Shown: positions 1 to 6,963 of the stretch, in pieces
How positions within the stretch are numbered: position 1 is the stretch's first letter
Layout: the number at the start of each line of letters is the position of its first letter
Notes under the pieces: model-generated
What the model was told of the DNA's origin: nothing
The model's input: only the letters and a program-made list of their open reading frames with translations
Database searches by the model: none
NCBI GenBank assembly: GCA_014730295.1
Contig: WJIN01000406.1
Span: 1 to 13,364, forward strand
Reading direction: 5' to 3'
Origin: Promethearchaeota archaeon
Lineage (GTDB): Archaea; Asgardarchaeota; Lokiarchaeia; Sigynarchaeales; SOKP01
DNA length: 13,364 nt
Program-made: the position numbers and the translations under genes

Positions 1-192
1 AATATATACCAGATTTTTATAAAATATCCGAAAATGGATTTGCGGTATTTTCAATCAGGAGGTTATTGGGAACTATTATAATATTTAGAGAAACTTATAA
101 TGTGTTTCTCTTTTTCTGAAAACAATGAAAAATTTTAGCAACCAAATATTTTTCACTATAACAGAGCTAAAAATCTATTTATAATTATAGAA

Positions 193-954
193 ATGGATGA
201 AAATAAACTTCAAAGAGCGGTAGAAATAATAAAAAATTCGAATCACATTGTGGTGTTCTCAGGAGCGGGAATTTCCACCGAATCGGGTATACCAGATTTT
301 CGCAGTGAGGGAGGTCTCTGGTCAAAGTATGATCCTTCCATTTACGCAAATTATAATTATTTTTTAAAGGATCCTAAACCGTTCTGGACAATGCATAATG
401 AATTAACTGAGGATTTAGAAGATGCAGATCCCAACAAAGCACATAAAGCTATAGCGGAATTAGAAAAAATGGGAAAAGTTAAAGCAATTATTACTCAAAA
501 TGTTGATATGTTGCATCAACGTGCTGGGAGTGGGAGCTATGAAGATATCCCTATTTATGAGCTCCATGGAGCATATAGAAAACTTGAATGTATAAAATGC
601 GGAAAGGAATATGAATTTGATGAAGTAGAAACTAAAGTGGTTGATTATCCCAAATGTGAAGAATGTTCGGGGTATATTAAACCCAAAGTCATTCTCTTTG
701 GTGAATCTTTACCTAGCAGTATAATTGATGCTGCGATAAATTCATTAATGAAGGCAGACTGTCTTATTGTGGTCGGAAGCTCTTTATTGGTTAGCCCCGC
801 TAATTTTTTGCCGTCTCTGGCTAAAAAAAATAAAGCAAAAGTAATTTTTATAAATAAGGAAAGAACCATGATGGATGATATTGCTGATGTTTTTTTAAAA
901 GGTAGTGCGGGAAAGATTTTTGAAAAAATCATGAATAAACTTGGGAGAAAATAG
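193..954 (+). CDS. Sir2-family NAD-dependent protein deacetylase
   Basis: Sirtuin of 253 residues, the usual size for compact prokaryotic Sir2 enzymes. The family removes acyl groups from lysines, using NAD and releasing nicotinamide and O-acetyl-ADP-ribose. Visible motifs in order are GAGIS (25-29) followed by ESGIPDFRS for NAD binding, TQNVD (101-105), the catalytic His125 in ELHGAY, a structural zinc site (Cys133, Cys136, Cys155, Cys158), FGE (169-171) and GSSL (196-199) in the second half of the Rossmann fold. There is no signal peptide or membrane segment, so it should be cytoplasmic. In other archaea Sir2 acts on the chromatin protein Alba; the substrate here is unknown. The ATG at 193 places GAGIS at the normal distance from the N terminus. 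The gene is convergent with the next one, with only 29 bp between stop codons. Function is confident; the exact acyl preference is not readable. Confidence 0.95.
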   Translation: MDENKLQRAVEIIKNSNHIVVFSGAGISTESGIPDFRSEGGLWSKYDPSIYANYNYFLKDPKPFWTMHNELTEDLEDADPNKAHKAIAELEKMGKVKAIITQNVDMLHQRAGSGSYEDIPIYELHGAYRKLECIKCGKEYEFDEVETKVVDYPKCEECSGYIKPKVILFGESLPSSIIDAAINSLMKADCLIVVGSSLLVSPANFLPSLAKKNKAKVIFINKERTMMDDIADVFLKGSAGKIFEKIMNKLGRK

Positions 955-983
955 AAATTTCCTTAAAAAGAACCCAAGATCGG

Positions 984-1331
984 TTATTTTGGCATATAAA
1001 ACTTACAAAGTTGACATTGATTTGCGCGAATGCGTTTTTCAGGTCCTAAGATGATCAAGCGTTCCCTCATCTTTCCATCACATTTAGGACAGGACTGGGA
1101 AAAATTTTCTTTAATTGAATTCAATACTTTCTGAATTCCTTTCTCAACTTTTAGAATTTCTCGAGCATTTTCGATAATATGCTTGGCAGATATATCTCCA
1201 ATTCCTTTTATCCACGCAAGTTCCTCTGGCGTAGATTTTGCTATGTCCTCAATTGAATTAACTCCTGCGTCTCTCAAGCGTGTTGCTGAGGTCGGACCTA
1301 TCCCTTTTACACGGATTAATTCATCGGACAT
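984..1331 (-). CDS. Helix-hairpin-helix protein with C-terminal zinc ribbon
   Basis: A 115-residue protein with two parts. The N-terminal half holds two helix-hairpin-helix units, VKGIGPTSATRLRDAG (8-23) and IKGIGDISAKHIIENA (41-56). Together they form the (HhH)2-type fold seen in the N-terminal domain of RadA/Rad51 and in DNA repair nucleases, which binds DNA backbone without sequence specificity. The C-terminal half has CPKC (81-84) and CQLC (106-109), spaced as a single zinc ribbon. No ATPase, nuclease or polymerase domain is attached, so it is probably a small nucleic-acid-binding accessory factor; its partner is unknown. The ATG at 1331 is preceded by a TATA-like box at 1388-1395 on the same strand, predicting a leader of about 35 nt. 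The domain reading is good; the biological role is not known. Confidence 0.85.
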   Translation of the reverse strand: MSDELIRVKGIGPTSATRLRDAGVNSIEDIAKSTPEELAWIKGIGDISAKHIIENAREILKVEKGIQKVLNSIKENFSQSCPKCDGKMRERLIILGPEKRIRANQCQLCKFYMPK

Positions 1332-1387
1332 AAAACTAACTTTATTTGATTCTTTGCAAAATTAAGTTACATATGGACCTTCTAACG

Positions 1388-1395
1388 ATATATAA
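1388..1395 (-). promoter_or_regulatory. TATA-like box of the HhH/zinc-ribbon gene
   Basis: TTATATAT reads on the minus strand and ends 57 nt before the ATG at 1331. With the usual archaeal spacing of about 25 nt to the transcription start, the leader would be about 35 nt. Identified by eye only. Confidence 0.4.
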
Positions 1396-1430
1396 GGAAA
1401 AATACATGAAAAAAGAAAAAATTTATTAAT

Positions 1431-2153
1431 TTAATCTAATTGTCTCCCAACTCCGTAATATAAAAGGACGGAAGCAGACACCGTTAGAATTAATCCTATT
1501 ACGGCGATTATTGTCCTTATTGCTGAATTTGGATCTGTTGTATTATTTATAAATATGGAGTAGAGAAACCCGTATAAGACAATACACCCGCCAAGAAAAT
1601 ATCTCCAACGATCTTTTAGCTTCTGGTCCTCAAATTGGGTGTAAATTCTCCATGAAAAGTAGAGGGTGGGAATAGTTGAGAATATGGATACAATAATCGT
1701 AAGATAGAGGAAAAATGCTAAACCCCATTGCGGTGCTCCACTCGGAGTATGGATAGTTACTCCCATTTCAGGAATATAGGCTATAAAAATCATTGAAAAT
1801 AACGCAATCCCATATATCAGAAAAATGGCTATTTGTATTCTCGGTGTGATTGCTTTTTCCGATCGAAGTAAGATTAGGATAAACACCAAGAGAAAAATCG
1901 GCGCGTAGAATGAAAAGAAATTTGTTATAAAGTTTAATACTTTCACAATAGCTGGATCGGGAATGGGTGCGTAAATAAAATTTATAAGAAGACCAATTGC
2001 TTCAAAAATATAGAACGCTGCAAAAATATAATTAAGTTTTTTATTCTCTCGGCTGATTATCCTATAGGCTAAATATAGTGAGAATATAAATAAAAAGCCC
2101 TGCGCACCATATACGGTAATAATTCTGGTGAGTGTTAATTCAGTTAGAATCAT
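1431..2153 (-). CDS. Seven-transmembrane protein, paralog A
   Basis: A 240-residue integral membrane protein with seven hydrophobic stretches, at about 10-32, 41-62, 72-96, 106-126, 144-167, 184-202 and 213-235, and very short loops. It is a diverged paralog of the next protein (2266-2976). Both share a polar motif after TM3 (SEKAITPR, 98-105), an IP-x-x-GV-x-I loop before TM5, and the strongest shared block, IPTLYFSWRIYTQFEDQKLKDRWRYFLGG (161-189), where I-P-T, Y, S, R, Y, Q-F, D, L-K, W, Y-F and G recur. I do not recognise a named family. The layout resembles a 7-TM sensory module without its signalling domain, but this is inference. No lysine sits in TM7, so a retinal protein is unlikely. 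The ATG at 2153 has a well-placed TATA box. Confidence 0.85.
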   Translation of the reverse strand: MILTELTLTRIITVYGAQGFLFIFSLYLAYRIISRENKKLNYIFAAFYIFEAIGLLINFIYAPIPDPAIVKVLNFITNFFSFYAPIFLLVFILILLRSEKAITPRIQIAIFLIYGIALFSMIFIAYIPEMGVTIHTPSGAPQWGLAFFLYLTIIVSIFSTIPTLYFSWRIYTQFEDQKLKDRWRYFLGGCIVLYGFLYSIFINNTTDPNSAIRTIIAVIGLILTVSASVLLYYGVGRQLD

Positions 2154-2178
2154 AAATTTATTACCTAATTCTAATTCG

Positions 2179-2190
2179 TTTTATAATAAT
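2179..2190 (-). promoter_or_regulatory. TATA-like box of 7-TM paralog A
   Basis: ATTATTATAAAA on the minus strand lies 26 nt before the ATG at 2153, which predicts a leaderless or nearly leaderless transcript. It gives paralog A its own promoter in the 112-bp gap after paralog B. Confidence 0.45.
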
Positions 2191-2265
2191 ATGCATTGTT
2201 TCTTTTATTAAAATTTGTGCTTTCGTAAAAAAGTATGTTAAGTATTTTCCTTTTCTATGAACTCA

Positions 2266-2976
2266 CTAATGCAAGGTTTTTCCAATAGAGTTATATATTA
2301 AATAGACGAAGGGAAGTGAAAGTATGGACATATAAGACCAGATTTGTCTCACCAAGGGATCACCCCACACAAGCATAATAATACCACCATAAAAAAGAAA
2401 GATATACCCCATTATTCCTATTAGAAAGTATTTCCATTTCTTTTTTAAAATCATATCTGAAAATTGTAGATACATTCTAATAGAGTAATAGAATGTAGGT
2501 ATTATGGCAAAATTTCCGATTATAAACACGGAAATAAAAAAAGTAAAACTCCAAATAGGTCGCCAGTCCGTGGCAGCACTAATTTCCACCCCATTTGGAA
2601 TGAAACAAATAAGGACTTCAAAAAACGCATATATGATGATTACTCCCACTATAAACCGTGGGGATAATAGTTTTTCAGATTTATTAAGAGTAAAGACAAA
2701 TAGAAATAAGAATATCAAAGAAAGCAACAGTAAAAAAATAGTAATATGATATAAAATCGATAAAATAATCTCTAAATAAATAAATGTGTAGATAAAATTG
2801 ATAATAACGCCACCTCCACCGGAGATATAGAATCCGCCTAATAGATAACTTAAACGGTTAGGATTTCTTATGAGGATTTTTGAGGCCATAAACAAATATG
2901 AAATACCGTAACTCCCATAAACAACATATACAAGCACAATACGTGCTATATCGAGTGCGAGATGGATCTGATTCAT
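2266..2976 (-). CDS. Seven-transmembrane protein, paralog B
   Basis: A 236-residue protein with seven hydrophobic segments, at about 12-35, 42-65, 70-97, 108-127, 141-165, 182-202 and 212-232. It is paralogous to the protein at 1431-2153. Shared elements include the NFIY end of TM2, S-E-K-x-x-x-P-R (100-107) after TM3, the FIP-x-GV-x-I loop (125-132), and the block IPTFYYSIRMYLQFSDMILKKKWKYFLIG (159-187). Identity outside these blocks is low, so the duplication is old. No soluble domain, signal peptide or known catalytic motif is present; function is unknown. The ATG at 2976 follows a purine-rich AAGGGGAA, and a TTTTAAAA box at 2999-3006 lies at the spacing expected for a leaderless message. 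The two genes share a direction but are 112 bp apart, each with its own promoter signal. Confidence 0.85.
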   Translation of the reverse strand: MNQIHLALDIARIVLVYVVYGSYGISYLFMASKILIRNPNRLSYLLGGFYISGGGGVIINFIYTFIYLEIILSILYHITIFLLLLSLIFLFLFVFTLNKSEKLLSPRFIVGVIIIYAFFEVLICFIPNGVEISAATDWRPIWSFTFFISVFIIGNFAIIPTFYYSIRMYLQFSDMILKKKWKYFLIGIMGYIFLFYGGIIMLVWGDPLVRQIWSYMSILSLPFVYLIYNSIGKTLH

Positions 2977-2998
2977 TTCCCCTTAAACCCCGAGTAGT

Positions 2999-3006
2999 TT
3001 TTAAAA
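2999..3006 (-). promoter_or_regulatory. TATA-like box of 7-TM paralog B
   Basis: TTTTAAAA on the minus strand, with its downstream edge 23 nt before the ATG at 2976. The predicted start of transcription falls at or next to the start codon. Confidence 0.4.
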
Positions 3007-3377
3007 TCTATTCCAGTTTTTTAATAATAATAATATTCTGGTCTAATATTTGTTTTGATATTTCACAATTCTTTCAAGATTGTTAATTTTTCCGAGTTCC
3101 ATCCTTATATTACGATTTCGTTTGAATTGCTAGCAAGACTTGTATTGTGAAATTTTATTCCCAACCAATTAACCTTATATCTGATTAAAGTAAACACGTA
3201 CCTTATAAATAGTTTTACATTAGTGATAATAAACTTGTCAAATCCAGTTAATTTCCAAAATAACAAAGACTTAGCCTTCTTTCTATTATTAAATAAAAAT
3301 TCAATCTATTCAATGAAGAGAAGAAATCGACTCCTCACATATCAAATAAAATAAGAGTATTAAAAAATCTCTAATGA

Positions 3378-3385
3378 TTTATTTA
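3378..3385 (+). promoter_or_regulatory. TATA-like box of the HdrD-like gene
   Basis: TTTATTTA lies 30 nt before the ATG at 3415, the expected spacing for a very short leader. It is a weaker match than the TTATAAAT at 3203-3210, so either could be used. Confidence 0.35.
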
Positions 3386-3414
3386 GATAAGAACAACTGA
3401 TTATTTTTTGAAGT

Positions 3415-4644
3415 ATGACATCCTCTACAGAATCAAACTCAGAAAAACAAAAAGAAACTATCCCAGACGATTTGCTTGAGAAAATTAGAACTTCTGTAAA
3501 CTATTGCTACTCGTGTAATCGCTGTGTAAATGTGTGTCCATTGGCTCATTTGGATATTTTCTCTCCGCGACGGCTTATTAATGATTTAGCCTTTCTTTCC
3601 TTAGAACAGGCACTACAGAACAACAATGTGTGGCTTTGTTTAACGTGCGGACAATGTAATACTTATTGCCCGATGACCGAAGGAAAGCAAGGTGTAAATA
3701 TTCCCGAATTAATCTTAGAATTACGAAAGATTGCGAAAAATTTGGATTTTGAAACCGAAAAAATTGAGCAATGCGAAACTCATGATGGAATGTTTCCTTT
3801 AATTGCTCGACTACAAGCAGATAATCCACAACCTCCAGATAAACTTGATTTTCTAAGAGATTCGGGATTAGAAACTGTTCAAACCGGAAAGGTTGCTTAT
3901 TTTGTAGGGTGCCTTCCAATAATGGAAGATGTAATTTATCGCTTCCCTGTAAAATACATTAGGAGTGCTAAGTCAATCATCGGATTATTAAACGAGGGTG
4001 ACATCACTCCTGTCGTTCTAAACGAAAAATGTTGCGGACATGATCTTTTATGGGGACAAGCCGATGAGGAAACCTTCCAAAAGCTTGTAGAATATAATGT
4101 GAAGCTATATCGGGATGCAGGAGTAGAAACAATCGTGTTTGGATGTGCTGAGGGCTATAAAACGTGGAAATATGATTATCCGAAATATGTGGATGACATG
4201 AGCTTCGAAATTATACATTTTACGGAATATCTCCTAAAAAACGACATATTGGAGCATCTTCGGTTTCCTCAAGAGCTTGACATTACTGTAACTTACCATG
4301 ATGCCTGTCGTCTTGGGAGGCTCGGAGATAGGTTGTATGAACCTCCGCGTGAAATAATAAAAAGAATTCCTGGTGTTAAACTTATCGAGATGAGCAATAT
4401 TAAAGATGACGCACGTTGTTGCGGTGTATCTGCATTTTCAGGATGCAATGAATACACTCGTCTCCTTCGAAAACGCAGGATTGAGGAGGCAGCTAATACA
4501 GGGGCGGAGTATTTATTAGCGTCTTGTCCGAAATGTATAACTCATTTTAATTGCTACCTTAATGAACCGGGATTAGAATCAAAGCCGAAAATTAAAGTGA
4601 TGGATTTGGCTAGTTTTATTGGAGAATTGCTTTTCTTAGTATAA
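3415..4644 (+). CDS. HdrD/GlpC-like iron-sulfur oxidoreductase with two CCG domains
   Basis: A 409-residue soluble iron-sulfur protein. The N-terminal part is a dicluster ferredoxin domain, with Cys31, 34, 37, 41 and Cys75, 78, 81, 85, each CxxCxxCxxxCP, for two [4Fe-4S] clusters. Two cysteine-rich CCG domains follow. CCG1 has Cys166, Cys206-Cys207-Gly and Cys244; CCG2 has Cys298, Cys335-Cys336-Gly and the final CxxC (371-374). This order is that of the HdrD, GlpC and GlcF family, in which CCG domains carry unusual [4Fe-4S] clusters that handle disulfides or pass electrons to quinones. CCG1 reads Cys-Ala-Glu-Gly where the last CxxC should be, so one ligand of that site is missing. No flavoprotein, HdrE-like cytochrome or HdrA partner lies next to it, so the electron donor and acceptor are unknown. 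Confidence 0.9.
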   Translation: MTSSTESNSEKQKETIPDDLLEKIRTSVNYCYSCNRCVNVCPLAHLDIFSPRRLINDLAFLSLEQALQNNNVWLCLTCGQCNTYCPMTEGKQGVNIPELILELRKIAKNLDFETEKIEQCETHDGMFPLIARLQADNPQPPDKLDFLRDSGLETVQTGKVAYFVGCLPIMEDVIYRFPVKYIRSAKSIIGLLNEGDITPVVLNEKCCGHDLLWGQADEETFQKLVEYNVKLYRDAGVETIVFGCAEGYKTWKYDYPKYVDDMSFEIIHFTEYLLKNDILEHLRFPQELDITVTYHDACRLGRLGDRLYEPPREIIKRIPGVKLIEMSNIKDDARCCGVSAFSGCNEYTRLLRKRRIEEAANTGAEYLLASCPKCITHFNCYLNEPGLESKPKIKVMDLASFIGELLFLV

Positions 4645-4688
4645 AAAAATAAAGGATAAAAAAGGATAGCTTATTTCTTTTGAGCTGG

Positions 4689-4880
4689 TTACTTCTCTCG
4701 CCATTCAGTTCCACATTTTCCACATTTATATTTCTTACCATAAACTCGTGGATAGTCCATAATAATATTGCTCTTATCTGTACTTTCATGAATCATGTTC
4801 ATATTTTCCTCGCCGCAATTTGGACACACACGTCTACCTTCTGATTTCTCGATTGTCAATATATCGTCTTTTTCTCCCAA
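4689..4880 (-). CDS. Small single-zinc-ribbon protein, TFIIS-like in outline
   Basis: A 63-residue protein with CPNC (19-22) and CGKC (53-56) followed by GTEWRE, a four-cysteine zinc ribbon. The ending resembles the zinc ribbon of archaeal TFS and eukaryotic TFIIS (YRCxKCGxxWRE). However, the acidic Asp-Glu pair that TFS uses to stimulate RNA cleavage is absent, and the N-terminal RPB9-like ribbon is missing, so it should not be called TFS. It may bind nucleic acid or a polymerase-type partner. The start is unusual: this frame opens with TTG at 4880, with an in-frame stop 9 nt upstream. The nearest ATG, at 4890, is in another frame. GTG at codon 18, just before the first cysteine, is another possible start. 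It lies convergent to the HdrD-like gene. Confidence 0.65.
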   Translation of the reverse strand: MGEKDDILTIEKSEGRRVCPNCGEENMNMIHESTDKSNIIMDYPRVYGKKYKCGKCGTEWREK

Positions 4881-5077
4881 TCCAATTCATCTCTTTTTTA
4901 GGGGTTAGTAATTATTAAAATATTTCAAATCTATATTTAATCTTATGATTTATTTCCATATAAGAGTTTAACATTTTACATTAAGATTACATTATTATAA
5001 ATTTAATGCCTTCCTTATGAAAATTTAAAAAGATTTAAGATATTGGAAAGTTAGAGAGGAAACTATGGCAATGAGTT

Positions 5078-5686
5078 TCAATTTAACTCAAAAAATTTAT
5101 TTTTTTCTTCCCTCATCTTTTCGCCATACGCTTTAGCTCGCTCAAAAAGCTCTGGACTGGAAAACTTGAATTGAAAAGTAAAATCGCGAAGTATTTTTTT
5201 GAAAATTTGGGATATGTCCGGTTTTTGATATTCTAACAAAAAAATATAAAGAAAATCTAATTCTTGTCCCATCATAATAAGGTGTTCTCTTTCACTATTT
5301 ACTATCCTATTTAAATCTCTCGTAAAACCTATAAGAATATACATTATATCTTTTGGGAGCACCTCTTTGATATTTTTATACTCTATTTTCAAATTATCAG
5401 AAGAAACTGTAGTATGCGCTTCGATTAGAAAGCAGATTACATCATAATTGTCTCGAATACTTCTATTCTCTAAAAATTTATCCCCATCTTCAAAAAATGT
5501 TATCTCTATCTTAAATGGGAGATCTCGATGTAATATGAAAAACTCGTATGCTCCATCACTTACATATTGTCCCGGTATGAATTGATCATCATTCAGTTGG
5601 GATTTTAAGTAATCTCGAAAGATTTCTTCGCTAAACTCTTTCAATCCAATTACCCCACATCGAAGACTATATACTATTTTTTTCAC
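5078..5686 (-). CDS. Degenerate Ras-like GTPase-fold protein lacking P-loop lysine
   Basis: A 202-residue protein that I align by eye with Rab/Ras GTPases. KIVYSLRCGVIGLKEF (3-18) fits the first strand and P-loop without gaps, but the Lys-Ser that binds GTP phosphates is replaced by Gly-Leu. EDGDKF falls where TAGQERF belongs. The 54 residues from there to GFTRDL match Rab spacing (about 55), and GFTRDL stands where GNKxDL binds guanine, keeping only Gly, Asp and Leu. FLLEYQK then occupies the FLETSAK position. The fold is therefore probably Ras-like, with nucleotide binding lost or changed, suggesting a scaffold or partner subunit. The start is GTG at 5686, with a stop two codons upstream. 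A TATA-like AATTAAAA is near 5714-5721. There is no lipid-anchor cysteine at the C terminus. It is divergent from the exporter gene, 87 bp away. Confidence 0.7.
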   Translation of the reverse strand: MKKIVYSLRCGVIGLKEFSEEIFRDYLKSQLNDDQFIPGQYVSDGAYEFFILHRDLPFKIEITFFEDGDKFLENRSIRDNYDVICFLIEAHTTVSSDNLKIEYKNIKEVLPKDIMYILIGFTRDLNRIVNSEREHLIMMGQELDFLYIFLLEYQKPDISQIFKKILRDFTFQFKFSSPELFERAKAYGEKMREEKNKFFELN

Positions 5687-5743
5687 AAGTTATTCCAAAA
5701 CAAATAATTACACTTTTAATTATGTAAGTTAATATTATTTTAC

Positions 5744-5751
5744 TTTAAAAT
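5744..5751 (+). promoter_or_regulatory. TATA-like box of the DMT exporter
   Basis: TTTAAAAT begins 30 nt before the ATG at 5774, predicting a leaderless transcript. It shares the 87-bp gap with the promoter of the divergent Ras-like gene. Confidence 0.4.
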
Positions 5752-5773
5752 TTCGATCTTTCAAGAATTTACA

Positions 5774-6709
5774 ATGAATACCAAAGGAAAAACATACATT
5801 CAATTAACATTGATGATTTTACTCTGGAGTTTATCCTTTATCATGGTTGATATTGGAGTAGATATTATACCTCCTTTCTCATTAGCATTATATAGATTTG
5901 TAATTTCCTCCTTGGCGTTTTTTTGTATCCGCCTTTATACTCGAATGAAATCGAAGTCGTCTAAAATAGAGGGGAAGAGAATTGAAGACCCTTCTATTTC
6001 AAAATTAGATTGGTTGTATATACTAATTGCAAGCTTTTCTGGCATAACATTGTTCTTCTTTACGCAATATTCTGCTATACAAATAATCGGACCATCGTTA
6101 CCTGCATTATTTGTTTGTTTGTTAGCCCCAGTTATCATTGCGATCCTTGCTTTAGCTGTTTTTAATGAACGAATTAACAAATTGAAAATAATCGGATTTA
6201 TAGTAGCTACTATTGGGGGTTTTTTATTAGTGACAGGTGGTGATATCCAAACTCTAAATCCAAACACTCCAAACTTTTTAGGATACTTTTATGCATTGCT
6301 AACCCCTCTACTTTGGGCTGTCTATTCTATTATATCTAAAAAAGTAACTAAGAACATAAGTACCATCAAATTTTTAGAAATCATCTCATATTTCGGTACC
6401 TTCGAATTATTCTTGTTTGTACTATTTACAGGGCAACTTGCTGTTTTATTGATAAATTCTTTAAACGCAATATTGATACTGAGCGGTTTATATTTAGGTT
6501 TGGGATGTCATATTTTCGGGTATTATATCTGGACCCAATCTCAGCATAAAATTGACTCGTTCAAAGCCGCTTCATTTTTATATGTCGAACCGTTCATAAC
6601 CCTTATGTTTTCTTTTTTGCTCCAACGGCAGGAAACAATACTAATATTAAACATCCTTGGAGGTATTATAGTTTTAATCGGAGTCATTATAATTAATTTT
6701 GAAAGGTAA
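5774..6709 (+). CDS. EamA/DMT-superfamily permease
   Basis: A 311-residue membrane protein with ten hydrophobic segments in two similar halves (about 8-150 and 167-308), the EamA drug/metabolite transporter layout, and of normal length for it. Family-typical residues include the early LLWSLSFIMVDIG in TM1, the Pro-rich SLPALFVCLLAPVIIAILALAVFNERI block at the TM4 end with its conserved Glu-Arg, the G-GGFLLV TM5 segment, and the second-half LLWAVYSIISKK and YVEPFITLMFSFLLQRQE blocks. Such proteins export amino acids, sugars or small metabolites across the cytoplasmic membrane, but sequence alone does not give the substrate. There is no transporter partner or substrate enzyme beside it. A basic insert (KSKSSKIEGKR) lies in the first cytoplasmic loop. 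The T-rich stretch just after the stop (6717-6733) may end transcription. Confidence 0.93.
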   Translation: MNTKGKTYIQLTLMILLWSLSFIMVDIGVDIIPPFSLALYRFVISSLAFFCIRLYTRMKSKSSKIEGKRIEDPSISKLDWLYILIASFSGITLFFFTQYSAIQIIGPSLPALFVCLLAPVIIAILALAVFNERINKLKIIGFIVATIGGFLLVTGGDIQTLNPNTPNFLGYFYALLTPLLWAVYSIISKKVTKNISTIKFLEIISYFGTFELFLFVLFTGQLAVLLINSLNAILILSGLYLGLGCHIFGYYIWTQSQHKIDSFKAASFLYVEPFITLMFSFLLQRQETILILNILGGIIVLIGVIIINFER

Positions 6710-6963
6710 GAACATGGGTCTTTTTCTTATTTAGAATGCTAATTAGAGCTATTGGATTGCTTAACACTATTTTTATAAAATGGATGATGTTTTTCATAGA
6801 CTTTCAAAAAGTTTTTAGGATTTATAATAATCTTTCATTGATTTTTGTCGGGAAACAAAAACCTTTTAAATACGTTCTATATGTTATATTTAGGCAATTA
6901 AAAAGGTAAAACTAGAAATAAAAAAAGACCTAAAAAATAAGGTATAAGGTAATAGGATTTCAA

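Larger units (their letters stand above)
2977..3414. other. Divergent intergenic region, 438 bp, no gene seen
   Basis: This is the longest gap without a gene in the window and separates the minus-strand 7-TM pair from the plus-strand HdrD-like gene. It holds the paralog B promoter, a short AAT microsatellite near 3021-3034, and a strong TATA-like TTATAAAT at 3203-3210 loosely flanked by GTAAA (3190-3194) and TTTAC (3214-3218). A weaker TATA-like TTTATTTA sits at 3378-3385, about 30 nt before the ATG at 3415. The longest plus-strand reading frame I see behind the 3203 box is 13 codons (from 3313), so an untranslated RNA or a long leader is possible. I see no tRNA-like or terminator structure. 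Confidence 0.5.

Noticed and set aside
1..119. Two overlapping open frames entering from the left edge (stop at 79-81 in one, 117-119 in another)
   Set aside because: Both are short, neither shows recognisable protein features, and they cannot be told apart, so no gene tail is called.
2504..2749. 81-codon plus-strand frame inside the second 7-TM gene
   Set aside because: Antisense to a clear membrane protein; no features of its own.
1431..2976. Rhodopsin or heliorhodopsin identity for the 7-TM proteins
   Set aside because: No lysine is present in the seventh membrane segment of either protein, so retinal attachment is not supported.
4689..4880. Calling the small zinc ribbon transcript cleavage factor TFS
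   Set aside because: The acidic cleavage pair and the N-terminal ribbon of TFS are missing; only the ribbon outline and WRE ending agree.
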